DNA of 64,000 bases from the NCBI RefSeq assembly GCF_020833685.1, contig NZ_JACKZY010000003.1, positions 62,001 through 126,000 on the forward strand, given 5' to 3'. The first letter of the stretch is position 1, and each line of letters opens with the position of its first letter. This DNA is from Nitratireductor sp. B36. GTDB taxonomy: Bacteria; Pseudomonadota; Alphaproteobacteria; Rhizobiales; Rhizobiaceae. The notes beneath the pieces were generated by a model. That model was not told the origin of the DNA. It saw nothing but the letters and a program-made list of their open reading frames with translations, and searched no databases. Positions 46,256-54,497 of the stretch are shown here, in pieces. The position numbers and the translations under genes were made by a program.

Positions 46256-46390
46256 TCAGGCAGCCGTGGGAGTACCGCCGCCACGTTTCTGGCAGGCAGG
46301 ACCGGGGCCACGCATATAGTGACGCTCGGGGCGATAGCGCGGGGCGAAGAAATCGCGAAGAACGGCAACGAGGCGAATAATCAGAGCCAT
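46256..46390 (-). CDS. Possible 44-residue basic small protein
   Basis: A 44-codon ORF, minus strand, beginning MALIIRLVAVLRDFFAPRY and continuing RPERHYMRGPGPACQKRGG. It has an amphipathic hydrophobic start and a basic, Gly/Pro-rich tail with one Cys. The composition looks like a real small protein and resembles short proteins I associate with rhizobia, but no strong ribosome site is seen. It is convergent with DUF1850. Confidence 0.4.
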   Translation of the reverse strand: MALIIRLVAVLRDFFAPRYRPERHYMRGPGPACQKRGGGTPTAA

Positions 46391-46603
46391 GGGTCATGTC
46401 CAACCGGTGGCGGCTCCTCCAAAACCGCCTGTGTGAAGTATCGGGCAAAAAGTACACGCACGAAGTGAACGCTCCGTGAATGCCGGTCGGATTTCGCCAG
46501 AATTTGCGCCGCTTTGATGGCGCAAATCGGGTCTTGTTGCGGAAGAGCGCGCAGTGTGGCTGCCGCGCCACAGTTTTATGCAGCGCGGCGGTGCTTCAGC
46601 TTT

Positions 46604-46705
46604 ACAGCGCCGCGCGTTTTATAAGACGTGCAAAGGACGCTGTAACACTTTCAAATGATGCATGTTCGTTGTCTTTCAAATGAATTCATTTGAAAGCGAC
46701 ATGCA
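46604..46705. repeat. Rhizobiales-type dispersed palindromic intergenic repeat
   Basis: Two nested hairpins. The first pairs ACAGCG (46604-46609) with CGCTGT (46638-46643) around a near-palindromic core. The second pairs TGCATGT (46659-46665) with ACATGCA (46699-46705) around a perfect 24-base palindrome at 46673-46696 (arm CTTTCAAATGAA). CTTTCAAATGA occurs three times (46648, 46673, inverted at 46686). The layout CAGCGCCGCGCG...GACGCTGTAACACTTT...TGCATG is that of a repeat abundant in rhizobial genomes. It abuts the M42 stop codon exactly. The rest of the 46391-46705 gap holds only a 9-bp inverted repeat, ATTTGCGCC/GGCGCAAAT (46502-46527). Confidence 0.7.
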
Positions 46706-47755
46706 TTAGTTTTCGCCGAGATAGGCGACGATGATGTCGAGCGCGGCCTGAAGGTCGTTGCGGTCGATCATTTCGGTCACGGTGTGGATGTAGCGGGTGC
46801 CCACCACGATGCCCACGGCGCGCGCGCCGGCGGCCGCCTGCTGGGCTGCCGCGCCATCCTGCCCGCCACGCGCCAGGATGGTGCGCTGGTAGGGGATCGC
46901 CTTCTTTTTGGCGAGCTGCTCGACCTCGCGCACCAGCGCCTGATCGGCGATGAAGGAAGAGTCCTTCACATGAAGACCGAAGCCTTCTCCCTGCTTCGTC
47001 ACCGCCTCGTGCTCACCGATGCCCGGCGTGTCGCAGGAGAGCGTGGTGTCGATGCCAAGACCGATGTCGGGCTTGACCGCATAGGCGGCCGTGCGCGCGC
47101 CGCGCAGCCCCACCTCTTCCTGAGCGGTGAACGCAACATGGATCTCGCACGCATGCTTTTCGCCCGCTTCTTCCAGCGCGCGGATCGCCTCGATGCCGAG
47201 CCAGCAGGCGACGCGATTGTCGAGCGCCTTGGAGACGAATTTTTCTCCCATTTCCAGGAACGGTTCGTCCATGACCACGAAGTCGCCAACCTGCACCAGA
47301 TCGCGCGCTTTCTCTCCAAGCCCCATATCGACGATGAATTCCCCGGGCTCGGGCACCTTCTTGCGCTCTTCCGCGCTTTGAATGTGAATGGGCTTGCCGG
47401 CGGGGTTCATCACCCCCTTGTAATCGCCGCTCTCGGTGCAGACGAGCACGCGGCGGGAGAACAGGTTCCGCGGGTCGAAGCCGCCCACCGGATCGAGATG
47501 GAGGAAACCCTTCTCTGTCACATGGGTGACGAGAAAGGCAATCTCATCCATGTGGCACAGAAGCATGATTTTGAGCGGGTCGCCCTTGACCTTCCTCCGC
47601 GGCTTGCGCACGCACAGGAGCGACCCCATCGGGTCGGTCCGCACTTCGTCGAACAGTCCATCGATCTCTTTTTCGATGAGGGCGCGGACGCGCGTTTCGT
47701 GGCCCGGCGCACCCGGCGTTTCGCAGAGCCTGCGCAGCAGTTCGGTGTTCATCAT
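46706..47755 (-). CDS. M42-family metallopeptidase (FrvX/CelM type)
   Basis: A 349-residue dinuclear zinc aminopeptidase. Metal ligands and catalytic residues are seen in MLLCHMDEIAF, KALDNRVACWLG, FTAQEEVGLRGAR, GIDTTLSCDT and RYIHTVTEM. Members form large tetrahedral complexes that trim peptides in the cytoplasm. A second ATG lies one codon in. The dispersed repeat follows at its 3' end. Confidence 0.94.
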   Translation of the reverse strand: MMNTELLRRLCETPGAPGHETRVRALIEKEIDGLFDEVRTDPMGSLLCVRKPRRKVKGDPLKIMLLCHMDEIAFLVTHVTEKGFLHLDPVGGFDPRNLFSRRVLVCTESGDYKGVMNPAGKPIHIQSAEERKKVPEPGEFIVDMGLGEKARDLVQVGDFVVMDEPFLEMGEKFVSKALDNRVACWLGIEAIRALEEAGEKHACEIHVAFTAQEEVGLRGARTAAYAVKPDIGLGIDTTLSCDTPGIGEHEAVTKQGEGFGLHVKDSSFIADQALVREVEQLAKKKAIPYQRTILARGGQDGAAAQQAAAGARAVGIVVGTRYIHTVTEMIDRNDLQAALDIIVAYLGEN

Positions 47756-47851
47756 TGTCCCCGGCAGAGCTTTGTTGGAATCATCGGTGAAGCGCGAGCA
47801 TGGCGCAAAGCAGCGCGGAAAGAAATGGCCACGCCGCCGCTTCAGACTGGC

Positions 47852-48553
47852 TCACGCGCCGGTCCGGCCTTCGTCTGCCCGCAGCATCCTCTCGAAGGCG
47901 GCGCGCCCGGGCGGCGTAAAGCGGATGACGCGGCTGTTCTTTTCCCGTCGTGCCCATTTCAGCGCGATGAACCGGTCGAGCACGCCAGCGCCCAGGCTGC
48001 CCGCCAGATGCGAGCGCCGCACGCTCCAGTCAAGGCAGGAGCGGCATACCGGACGGCGCTTCCCGCGCATCGCCTCAATGTCGAGACCGAAATCGCTGAA
48101 GAATCCGGCACCTTTGTCCGTGAGGTTCACGTCGTCTCCATCGATGGCGATGAAACCGCGTTCGGCAAAGGCATCGAACATGGCGACGCCTGCCTCGCCC
48201 GCCAGATGGTCGTAGCAGATTCTGGCTTCGCGCATGGCCGTATCGCGCGGGCCGGGCAACACCTTTTGCGGCCCCAGCGCCGCCGCCACGCCCATGATGG
48301 ATTCTAGCATGGCGGCCACCTGATGATCCGCCAGTGCGTAATAGCGGTGGCGGCCCTGCCGCGTCATGCGCAGCAACCCGCCATCTGACAGCCTGGCAAG
48401 ATGCGCACTGGCTGTGGGCAAAGTGACGCCCGCTTCCATCGCCAGTTCACTGGCCGTGAGCGCCGTGCCTCCCATCAAGGCCGCCAGCATATTGGCGCGC
48501 GCCGGGTCGCCGACGAGGCTTGCGATCTGGGCGAGGTCCGTTCCTGCTTTCAT
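47852..48553 (-). CDS. ArsR-type winged-helix regulator
   Basis: A 233-residue regulator. Residues 5-85 form an ArsR winged helix: IASLVGDPARANMLAALMGG, ASELAMEAGVTLPTASAHLARL and GLLRMTRQGRHRYYAL. The long C-terminal half, including CRSCLDWSVRRSHLAGSLG, is found in a larger ArsR-like group and may bind a ligand or metal. Divergent from a DUF1127/NIPSNAP/ABM operon; three TTCGA-type sites at 25-base spacing fill the gap. Confidence 0.9.
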   Translation of the reverse strand: MKAGTDLAQIASLVGDPARANMLAALMGGTALTASELAMEAGVTLPTASAHLARLSDGGLLRMTRQGRHRYYALADHQVAAMLESIMGVAAALGPQKVLPGPRDTAMREARICYDHLAGEAGVAMFDAFAERGFIAIDGDDVNLTDKGAGFFSDFGLDIEAMRGKRRPVCRSCLDWSVRRSHLAGSLGAGVLDRFIALKWARREKNSRVIRFTPPGRAAFERMLRADEGRTGA

Positions 48554-48612
48554 AGTTCGATGCTAGCCAAAGTATGCATGTTCGACAAGCGCTATTCTCG
48601 GACCATCGAACA
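48554..48612. promoter_or_regulatory. Three TTCGA-type sites at 25-base steps, divergent promoter
   Basis: AGTTCGATG (48554), TGTTCGACA (48579) and CATCGAACA (48604, inverse orientation) start exactly 25 bases apart. The outer two form an inverted repeat centred on the middle copy. They lie between the ArsR-type start and the DUF1127 start. Confidence 0.5.
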
Positions 48613-48624
48613 GGGAGAGAAGCG

Positions 48625-48840
48625 ATGCGGGCATATGAGAGATCGATCATTCCCCCCGTGGAACAGGCCAGAAACCGCCGAACGTGGATCCTGTCGTGGT
48701 TCTACCGGCTCGCGCTTGCTTCGGAGCGATACCGCCAGCGGCGCGACCTCGCCGATCTCACCGACGAGCAACTCCGCGATGTCGGCCTCACCCGCCGTGA
48801 CGTGGAACGCGAATGCGCAAAGCCCCTCTGGGACGTCTGA
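48625..48840 (+). CDS. DUF1127 domain small protein
   Basis: A 71-residue basic protein. The C-terminal 40 residues have the DUF1127 pattern (RQRRDLADLTDEQLRDVGLT, then RRDVERECAKPLW). DUF1127 proteins affect RNA metabolism and phosphate or carbon responses in rhizobia. GGGAGAG precedes the ATG at 48625. First gene of an operon with NIPSNAP and ABM proteins. Confidence 0.93.
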   Translation: MRAYERSIIPPVEQARNRRTWILSWFYRLALASERYRQRRDLADLTDEQLRDVGLTRRDVERECAKPLWDV

Positions 48841-48903
48841 CACAGAAAACAGGAAAACGCTTCCATGCTCATCGAAGCATGCCAGCAGAAAGGGATCATA
48901 CCC

Positions 48904-49236
48904 GTGACCATCACATGCTTCATCCGCTACGAGATCGACCCGTTCAAACGGGATGCCTTTGAAGAGTATTCCCGCAACTGGGGGCAGGCGATCCCACGCG
49001 CCGGTGTCGACCTCATCGGCTATTTCGCGCCATATGAGGGGTCGGCGACGACCGCCTATGGCGTCTATGATGTCGACAGTCTCGCAGCCTACGAGGCTTA
49101 TCGGACACGGCTTGCGGCGAGCCCCGAGGGTCGCGCAAATTACGCGTTTGCAAAGCGTGAGCGCTTTATTCTCAAGGAGGATCGCATGTTCCTGAAACGC
49201 GCTTCTGCGCCTCATGCCGAACGGGTGCGGCCATGA
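48904..49236 (+). CDS. NIPSNAP family protein
   Basis: A protein of 110 residues if the GTG at 48904 is used ([19 protein letters not shown]), which lies after AAGGGA and at the usual family start; an ATG at 48865 would add 13 residues. NIPSNAP segments: [20 protein letters not shown], a following [20 protein letters not shown] and [13 protein letters not shown]. The ferredoxin-like fold is related to ABM domains; function is unknown. It overlaps the next gene by 4 bases. Confidence 0.87.
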   Translation: MTITCFIRYEIDPFKRDAFEEYSRNWGQAIPRAGVDLIGYFAPYEGSATTAYGVYDVDSLAAYEAYRTRLAASPEGRANYAFAKRERFILKEDRMFLKRASAPHAERVRP

Positions 49237-49580
49237 TCGCTGTCATCTTTGAAGTTCAACCTGCAGAGGGCAGGCGCGATGCCTATCTCGGCATCGCCGC
49301 CGACCTGCGCCCGCGGCTCGACGGGATCGACGGATTCATTTCCATCGAACGCTTCCAGAGCCTCAACGACGAAAGCCGGATTCTCTCACTGTCGTTCTGG
49401 CGCGACGAGGAAGCGGTCAGGGCCTGGCGCAACACGGAGGAACACAGGCAGGCCCAGCACGCGGGTCGCGGCGGAATATTTGCCTTCTATCGTCTGCGCA
49501 TCGCCCATGTCCTGCGCGATTATGGCTTGACCGAGCGCGCGGAAGCCCCGGAGGACAGCCGCGCACTGCATGATGGTTGA
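49233..49580 (+). CDS. Antibiotic biosynthesis monooxygenase (ABM) domain protein
   Basis: A 115-residue dimeric alpha/beta-barrel protein: [46 protein letters not shown] and [13 protein letters not shown]-domain proteins include small monooxygenases and haem-degrading enzymes; the role here is unknown. It starts in the NIPSNAP stop (ATGA). Convergent with mbfA. Confidence 0.9.
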   Translation: MIAVIFEVQPAEGRRDAYLGIAADLRPRLDGIDGFISIERFQSLNDESRILSLSFWRDEEAVRAWRNTEEHRQAQHAGRGGIFAFYRLRIAHVLRDYGLTERAEAPEDSRALHDG

Positions 49581-49586
49581 ACAGCG

Positions 49587-50570
49587 TCAGGCATTGCCGA
49601 TCAGCATGCCCGTGGCAAACACAAGAGCGCCGCCAAGCACCACCTGGAAGGTGGCGCGGCTCCACGGGGTCTCCATGTAGCGGTTCTGGATCCAGGCGAT
49701 CGCCCACAGCTCGATGAATACGATGATGAAAGCGATGATGGTCGCCGTCCAGAAATGTGGGATCAGATAGGGGAGCGCGTGGCCGAGGCCGCCGACAGTC
49801 GTCATGATGCCCGTGGCAAGGCCGCGCTTGATCGGCGAGCCGCGCCCCGAGATCACACCATCGTCGGAGGCCACTTCCGTGAAACCCATGGAGATGCCGG
49901 CGCCGATGGACGCGGCGAGGCCGACAAGGAAGGTCTGCCAAGTGTCGCCCGTAGCAAATGCGGCAGCGAAGATGGGCGCAAGCGTCGAGACCGAGCCGTC
50001 CATAAGGCCGGCGAGGCCAGGCTGCACATAGGTGAGAATGAATTGCTTGCGCTCGGTCTGCTCTTCCTCGGCGCGCGCGCCCTCGCCCAGATGTTTTTCT
50101 GAAAGCCGGTGTGCCAGAGATTCATGTGTCTTTTCGGCGATGGCCAGATCGCCAAGCAGTTTGCGGATGCCGGCGTCCTCCGTCCGCTTGGCCGCTTCCA
50201 CGTAGAAGCGATGCGCCTGCTCCTCCATCTGCTCGGCCTGCGCACGCACCTTGTCGAGCCCCAGCGGGCGCACCAGCCAGTCGGGCTTGCGGTCGTAATA
50301 GCCGCGCACATGCTCGCGGCGGATCAGGGGAATGCGCTCGCCGAAGCGCTCCCTGTGCGCCTCGATCAGCGCCGCACGGTGTCCGTCCTCTTCCTCCGCC
50401 ATGTCGTCGAACACGGCCGCCGAATGCGGGTATTCGTCGCGTAGGCCATCGGCATAGGCGCGATAGATGCGCGCGTCATCCTCCTCCGATGAAATCGCGA
50501 GTGCGAGAATCTCCTGCTCGTTGAGCGAGGAGAATGCGCGGCGGGATGATCCGAAGAAGCGTGAGAACAT
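49587..50570 (-). CDS. mbfA: Membrane-bound ferritin/VIT1 iron exporter MbfA
   Basis: A 327-residue protein. Residues about 15-165 are a ferritin-like di-iron domain (ISSEEDDARIYRAYADGL, MAEEEDGHRAALIEAH, MEEQAHRFYVEAAKRT, IAEKTHESLAH); residues about 180-327 form a five-helix VIT1/CCC1 membrane domain (GLAGLMDGSVSTLAPIFAAA, SIGAGISMGFTEVAS). MbfA exports iron and guards against iron and peroxide stress in Bradyrhizobium and Agrobacterium, where it is repressed by Irr. Two Irr-type iron-control boxes lie upstream here, supporting the same control. Confidence 0.95.
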   Translation of the reverse strand: MFSRFFGSSRRAFSSLNEQEILALAISSEEDDARIYRAYADGLRDEYPHSAAVFDDMAEEEDGHRAALIEAHRERFGERIPLIRREHVRGYYDRKPDWLVRPLGLDKVRAQAEQMEEQAHRFYVEAAKRTEDAGIRKLLGDLAIAEKTHESLAHRLSEKHLGEGARAEEEQTERKQFILTYVQPGLAGLMDGSVSTLAPIFAAAFATGDTWQTFLVGLAASIGAGISMGFTEVASDDGVISGRGSPIKRGLATGIMTTVGGLGHALPYLIPHFWTATIIAFIIVFIELWAIAWIQNRYMETPWSRATFQVVLGGALVFATGMLIGNA

Positions 50571-50588
50571 GTATGGGGCAATCCATTG

Positions 50589-50605
50589 TTTAGAATAATT
50601 CTAAG
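50589..50605. promoter_or_regulatory. Irr-type iron control element 1 (ICE)
   Basis: TTTAGAATAATTCTAAG contains the perfect palindrome TTAGAA-TAA-TTCTAA (50590-50604), 19 bases upstream of the mbfA start. It matches the ICE motif of rhizobial Irr targets. Confidence 0.85.
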
Positions 50606-50635
50606 ATAGAAGCCAGCACGCTCTTCGTCAATGGA

Positions 50636-50650
50636 TTAGAACCATTCTAA
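50636..50650. promoter_or_regulatory. Irr-type iron control element 2 (ICE)
   Basis: TTAGAA-CCA-TTCTAA, with the same arms and 3-base spacing as box 1, 46 bases centre to centre from it. It lies between mbfA and the 3' end of the ABC permease gene. Confidence 0.8.
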
Positions 50651-50664
50651 AAACCACACGCTTC

Positions 50665-51798
50665 TCAATCCAGCGTCCGGCGAAACCGCAGCAGCGCAAA
50701 CCCGGCATAAATCAGGATAAAGAGAACGAGAATACCCGTCTCGAAGGCCACTGCCGGCAGGTCCGCCCCCTTCAGCATGATGGCGCGGATGACGCGCAGG
50801 AAATGGGTGAGCGGGAAGGTCTCGCCCAGCCATTGCGCCCAGTCGGGCATGCCGCGAAACGGGAACATAAAGCCGGAGAGCAGGATCGACGGCAGGAAAA
50901 AGAAGAAGGTGAGCTGCATGGCCTGCATCTGCGTGCGCGCGACGGTGGAGATCGTGTAGCCGAGCAGAACGAGCGCCAGAACGAAGATCAGCACCGCAGT
51001 CAGGAGAAGCCACAGACTACCGATAAAGGGAACGCCGAACAACAGCTTCGCGGCCCCCAGGATCACCGCCACCTGAACCGCACCCACCACCAGATAGGGC
51101 AGCACTTTTCCAAGCATGATCTCCAGCGGGCTGGCCGGCATGGCGAGCAGGTTTTCCATCGTCCCACGCTCGCGTTCACGGGTGAGCGCGATGGATGTCA
51201 TCATCACCATGGTCATCTGCAGGATAACACCCAACAGCCCCGGCACGATGTTGTATTGCGAGATGCCTTCGGGGTTGTAGCGGCGGTGGACGATCACCTC
51301 CAGCCGGTCGACCGGAGTTGCCTCCGAAGCCGGCACGCCGCGCTCGCGCAAAAGCGCTTCCGAGGCCACCGTTCCGAGCGTGGAAATCGCCCCGGACGCC
51401 ACCGACGGATCGGTCGCATCCGCCTCGATCAGGATCTGCGGCCGCTGCCCCCGGTCGACACGGCGCGCGAAATCCGAAGGTATGGTGACGACGAAAACCA
51501 CCGCGCCGCTCGCCATGAGTTGCTCGGCCTCCGCCGCGCTCTCCACCACATGATCGAAGCGGTAATAATCGGTGTTTTCGAGCGCCGAGACCATCGCCCG
51601 GCTGTAGTGATCCTGGCTCAGCGAAACGAGCGCCGCCGGCAGAGCCTTCGGGTCGCTGTTGATCGCGTAGCCGAACAGCACGAGTTGCATGAGCGGAACG
51701 CCGAGCATCATGCCGAAGGTGATGCGGTCGCGCCGCATCTGGATGAACTCCTTGATCAGCAGGGCGATGAGCCGACTAAATGAAAAGAAGCCGTTCAT
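50665..51798 (-). CDS. ABC-2 type exporter permease (YbhS/YbhR-like)
   Basis: A 377-residue membrane protein with one N-terminal helix, a large periplasmic part and five or more C-terminal helices. The family motif is in RERERGTMENLLAMPASPLEIMLGK and FFFFLPSILLSGFMFPFRGM. With the HlyD-like and ATPase proteins it forms a drug or stress-related exporter. Only one permease gene is present, whereas the E. coli YbhGFSR operon has two. It overlaps the ATPase by 4 bases. Confidence 0.93.
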   Translation of the reverse strand: MNGFFSFSRLIALLIKEFIQMRRDRITFGMMLGVPLMQLVLFGYAINSDPKALPAALVSLSQDHYSRAMVSALENTDYYRFDHVVESAAEAEQLMASGAVVFVVTIPSDFARRVDRGQRPQILIEADATDPSVASGAISTLGTVASEALLRERGVPASEATPVDRLEVIVHRRYNPEGISQYNIVPGLLGVILQMTMVMMTSIALTRERERGTMENLLAMPASPLEIMLGKVLPYLVVGAVQVAVILGAAKLLFGVPFIGSLWLLLTAVLIFVLALVLLGYTISTVARTQMQAMQLTFFFFLPSILLSGFMFPFRGMPDWAQWLGETFPLTHFLRVIRAIMLKGADLPAVAFETGILVLFILIYAGFALLRFRRTLD

Positions 51799-52712
51799 TG
51801 CATGTTGTCCGTGGAATTGGCCATGAACTGGATGAAGACATCCTCGAGGCTCGTTTCGCCGCGTGATACGCTCACGCCCTCCCGCCCGTCGAGATCCTGC
51901 AGCGCCGCCTTGAGCGCTTCTTCATCCGATCCCACCACATGAAGGCTTGCGCCGAAGGGTGCCACCTGCTCCACGCCGGGCCGCTCCCGCAATTCGGCTG
52001 CCAGCTTCTCCAGCTTTGGCCCGTCAACGAGATAGGTGACGAGCCCGGCGTCGCGCACCACATCGGCCACGGATCCCGTGGCCAGCATGGTGCCGTAGGA
52101 AATGTAGGAGATGCGGTGGCAGCGCTCGGCCTCATCCATGTAGTGGGTGGAAACCAGAACCGTCAGTCCGTCCGCGGCAAGGCGGTGGATCTCGTCCCAG
52201 AAATCGCGCCGCGCCTTGGGATCGACACCCGCCGTCGGCTCATCCAGCAGGAGAAGCCTGGGCTGATGCATGATGCAGGCCGCCAGCGCCAGCCGCTGCT
52301 TCCAGCCGCCCGAAAGCGTTCCGGCCAACTGGTTGCGGCGCGAAGTGAGGCCAAGATCCTCAAGTGTGCGGTCCACATGCGCGCCCACCGGCTTCAGATC
52401 GTAGAGCCTTGCGACGAAAGCCAGGTTCTCTGCAATGGTCAGGTCTTCATAGAAGGAGAAGCGCTGCGTCATGTAGCCGACTTCGCGCTTGATCTTCAGC
52501 CCCTCGGTTCGCAGGTTGAAGCCCAGAACCGTGCCATCGCCCTCATCCGGCGTCAAAAGCCCGCACATGATGCGGATCGTTGTCGTCTTGCCGGAACCGT
52601 TCGGGCCGAGAAAGCCGACGATCTCCCCCCTGGCCACCTGCATCGTCACATTGTTGACGACCGTCTTGTCGCCGAAGCGCTTTACCAGACCGTGGACATC
52701 GATGGTGTTCAT
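51795..52712 (-). CDS. ABC exporter ATPase (YbhF-like, single domain)
   Basis: A 305-residue ATPase: Walker A GPNGSGKTTTIRIM, signature LSGGWKQRLALAACI, Walker B LLLLDEPTAGVDP and the switch His in VLVSTHYMDEAERC. It has one nucleotide-binding domain, while E. coli YbhF has two, so it should act as a homodimer. Overlaps of 4 bases on both sides show tight coupling. Confidence 0.94.
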   Translation of the reverse strand: MNTIDVHGLVKRFGDKTVVNNVTMQVARGEIVGFLGPNGSGKTTTIRIMCGLLTPDEGDGTVLGFNLRTEGLKIKREVGYMTQRFSFYEDLTIAENLAFVARLYDLKPVGAHVDRTLEDLGLTSRRNQLAGTLSGGWKQRLALAACIMHQPRLLLLDEPTAGVDPKARRDFWDEIHRLAADGLTVLVSTHYMDEAERCHRISYISYGTMLATGSVADVVRDAGLVTYLVDGPKLEKLAAELRERPGVEQVAPFGASLHVVGSDEEALKAALQDLDGREGVSVSRGETSLEDVFIQFMANSTDNMQ

Positions 52713-53662
52713 GGCGCGTCGGCTTTCAGGCGCACATCCACGATCTGCCCCGGCTGCAGGCTGCGCGCGTCGCCCTCCGGCCGCGCCTCCACCAGATAGA
52801 CAAGCTTCTGGCGCGTCTCGAGCGAATAGATCACCGGCGGCGTAAACTCCGGATCGGGAGAAATATAGGTGATCCGCGCTGTCAAACCCGCCTCGCAGCC
52901 ATCGCAGTTCACGGCCAGAAGCGCATCGGGTGCGAGGCTGGAAAACGCCGCCTCCGGTACATAGACCTTGAGCTTCACCCCTCCGTCCGGGAGCAGCGAG
53001 ACGACCGGTGCCGAGGGTCCCGCCACATCGCCCGCATTACGGATCACATCGTCGATGCGACCGGCGGATGGGGCCGTGATAGCGCGTTCGGAAAGGCGCC
53101 AGCGCGCCTGTTCCAGCGCGGCTTCCATCTGGTCGCGGCGCCTGGCTGCGGCCCGAATCGCCTCGGCCCGTGCCGGCAGCCTCGCAACCGCCAGATTGGC
53201 CTCGGCCTGGCCGACCCGCGTGTCCGCAAGCTCCTTTGCCGTGCGCGCCTTGTCGAGCTCGGCTTGCGTGGCGATGCCCCGGCGAGAGAGGCCTTCCGTC
53301 CGCGAGAGCACGCGGCCCGCTTCCGCCGCCTCCGCCTTCGCGGAAGCCAACGCGGCCTCCAGCACGGCGATCTCTTCTGGCCGCTTCGGCTCCTTGAGGT
53401 CGGCAAGCTGGGCTTCCGCTTCCGCCAGTCCCGCTTCGGCCTGCCGCACGGCGATGCGCGCGTCCGTGTCATCCATCACAGCAATCGTTGCGCCAGCCTC
53501 CACGATCGCACCGCGCCGCACCGGAACGGCACTCAGTTGCCCCACTTCCGTGGGCGCGAGCAGCACATAGTCGCCTTCGACATAGCCGACTGCGAGTGGC
53601 TCAGCCGACCCGCAACCGGAAATCAGCCCGGCGAGAACCGGTATGGCGCAGAGCATGCTCAT
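52709..53662 (-). CDS. HlyD-family periplasmic adaptor, lipoprotein (YbhG-like)
   Basis: A 317-residue membrane-fusion protein. The N-terminal VLAGLISGCGS has a lipobox, so it is probably a lipoprotein. A long Ala/Glu-rich coiled coil (residues about 65-190, e.g. ASAKAEAAEAGRVLSR) is flanked by lipoyl and barrel domains. It links the inner membrane ABC exporter to an outer membrane channel. Between the TetR and ATPase genes with 4-base overlaps. Confidence 0.92.
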   Translation of the reverse strand: MSMLCAIPVLAGLISGCGSAEPLAVGYVEGDYVLLAPTEVGQLSAVPVRRGAIVEAGATIAVMDDTDARIAVRQAEAGLAEAEAQLADLKEPKRPEEIAVLEAALASAKAEAAEAGRVLSRTEGLSRRGIATQAELDKARTAKELADTRVGQAEANLAVARLPARAEAIRAAARRRDQMEAALEQARWRLSERAITAPSAGRIDDVIRNAGDVAGPSAPVVSLLPDGGVKLKVYVPEAAFSSLAPDALLAVNCDGCEAGLTARITYISPDPEFTPPVIYSLETRQKLVYLVEARPEGDARSLQPGQIVDVRLKADAP

Positions 53663-54360
53663 GATGTTTCCTTTCCACGCGTCCGCGCGGCGAGTATGGC
53701 GTCGAGGTTGCCCCCGGCTATGGCCGTGATGGCTGCTGCTTCGCGTGCACCGATTTCGCTCCAGCCCATGCGCCGCTGCACCGCTTCGCTGGCGATGCGG
53801 AAATAAACGAGCTGGCCGATCAGCGTGAACACGGTCAGCCGCGTCTCGTCGCTCTCCGCCGGTTCCCCGGTCGCCGCCTCCCAGACCGCGCAGAGGCGCT
53901 TGTGAACCGGGGCGAAGATACCTTCATAGATGCGGTCGAGTGCGACCGTGGGGTGGGAGAGCTCCCGCAGCACGAATTTGACGATGAGCCCGGCTTCGGG
54001 CCGCGCTGCGATGAAGCCGGTCATCGTGTCGAGAACCTGCATCAAGACAGCGCGAGCCTCGGATGGCGTCAGGGTTGCGCCGTGATCCGGCTTGAGGTCG
54101 AGGGCACTGCCGGCAACCCTGCCGATCAATTCTACGATGTAATCGGCACAAGCCGCGCGCAGGCCTTCCTTGCCGCCGAAATGATAGGAGATCGACCCAA
54201 TGTTCGCACCGGCCGCGCGCGCGATCTCGCGCGTTGTCGTGCCGTCGAACCCTTTCTCGCCGAAGAGCTTCAGCCCCGCCCGGATGAGCGAAAGCCGCGT
54301 GTGATCCGCCGATGAAAGCCGCGTTTCGGCATTCTGTGTATTGCCATTGTCATGCATCAT
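53659..54360 (-). CDS. TetR-family regulator, CecR/YbiH-like
   Basis: A 233-residue regulator with helix-turn-helix at about 22-68 (RAGLKLFGEKGFDGTTTREIARAAG, NIGSISYHFGGKEGL) and a C-terminal domain of the CecR/YbiH type. In E. coli the related regulator controls the YbhGFSR exporter; here it is the first gene of the equivalent operon and overlaps the HlyD gene by 4 bases. A TCAAACGTTTGA palindrome lies just upstream. Confidence 0.93.
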   Translation of the reverse strand: MMHDNGNTQNAETRLSSADHTRLSLIRAGLKLFGEKGFDGTTTREIARAAGANIGSISYHFGGKEGLRAACADYIVELIGRVAGSALDLKPDHGATLTPSEARAVLMQVLDTMTGFIAARPEAGLIVKFVLRELSHPTVALDRIYEGIFAPVHKRLCAVWEAATGEPAESDETRLTVFTLIGQLVYFRIASEAVQRRMGWSEIGAREAAAITAIAGGNLDAILAARTRGKETS

Positions 54361-54373
54361 GTTCTCGATTTAA

Positions 54374-54385
54374 TCAAACGTTTGA
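54374..54385. promoter_or_regulatory. Candidate CecR-type operator
   Basis: TCAAACGTTTGA is a perfect 12-base palindrome within an AT-rich stretch, starting 14 bases upstream of the TetR start codon, where an autorepressor would bind. Confidence 0.6.
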
Positions 54386-54497
54386 ATTAAGTCAAGCCAG
54401 TCTCTGTTTGCCTAGAGCCACATCAGGCCGTTTGCCCGACGCGATAAAACCTCTAAGTTCCACCTGCCATGGATTGAAGAATCGCGGACGAGAGCCA

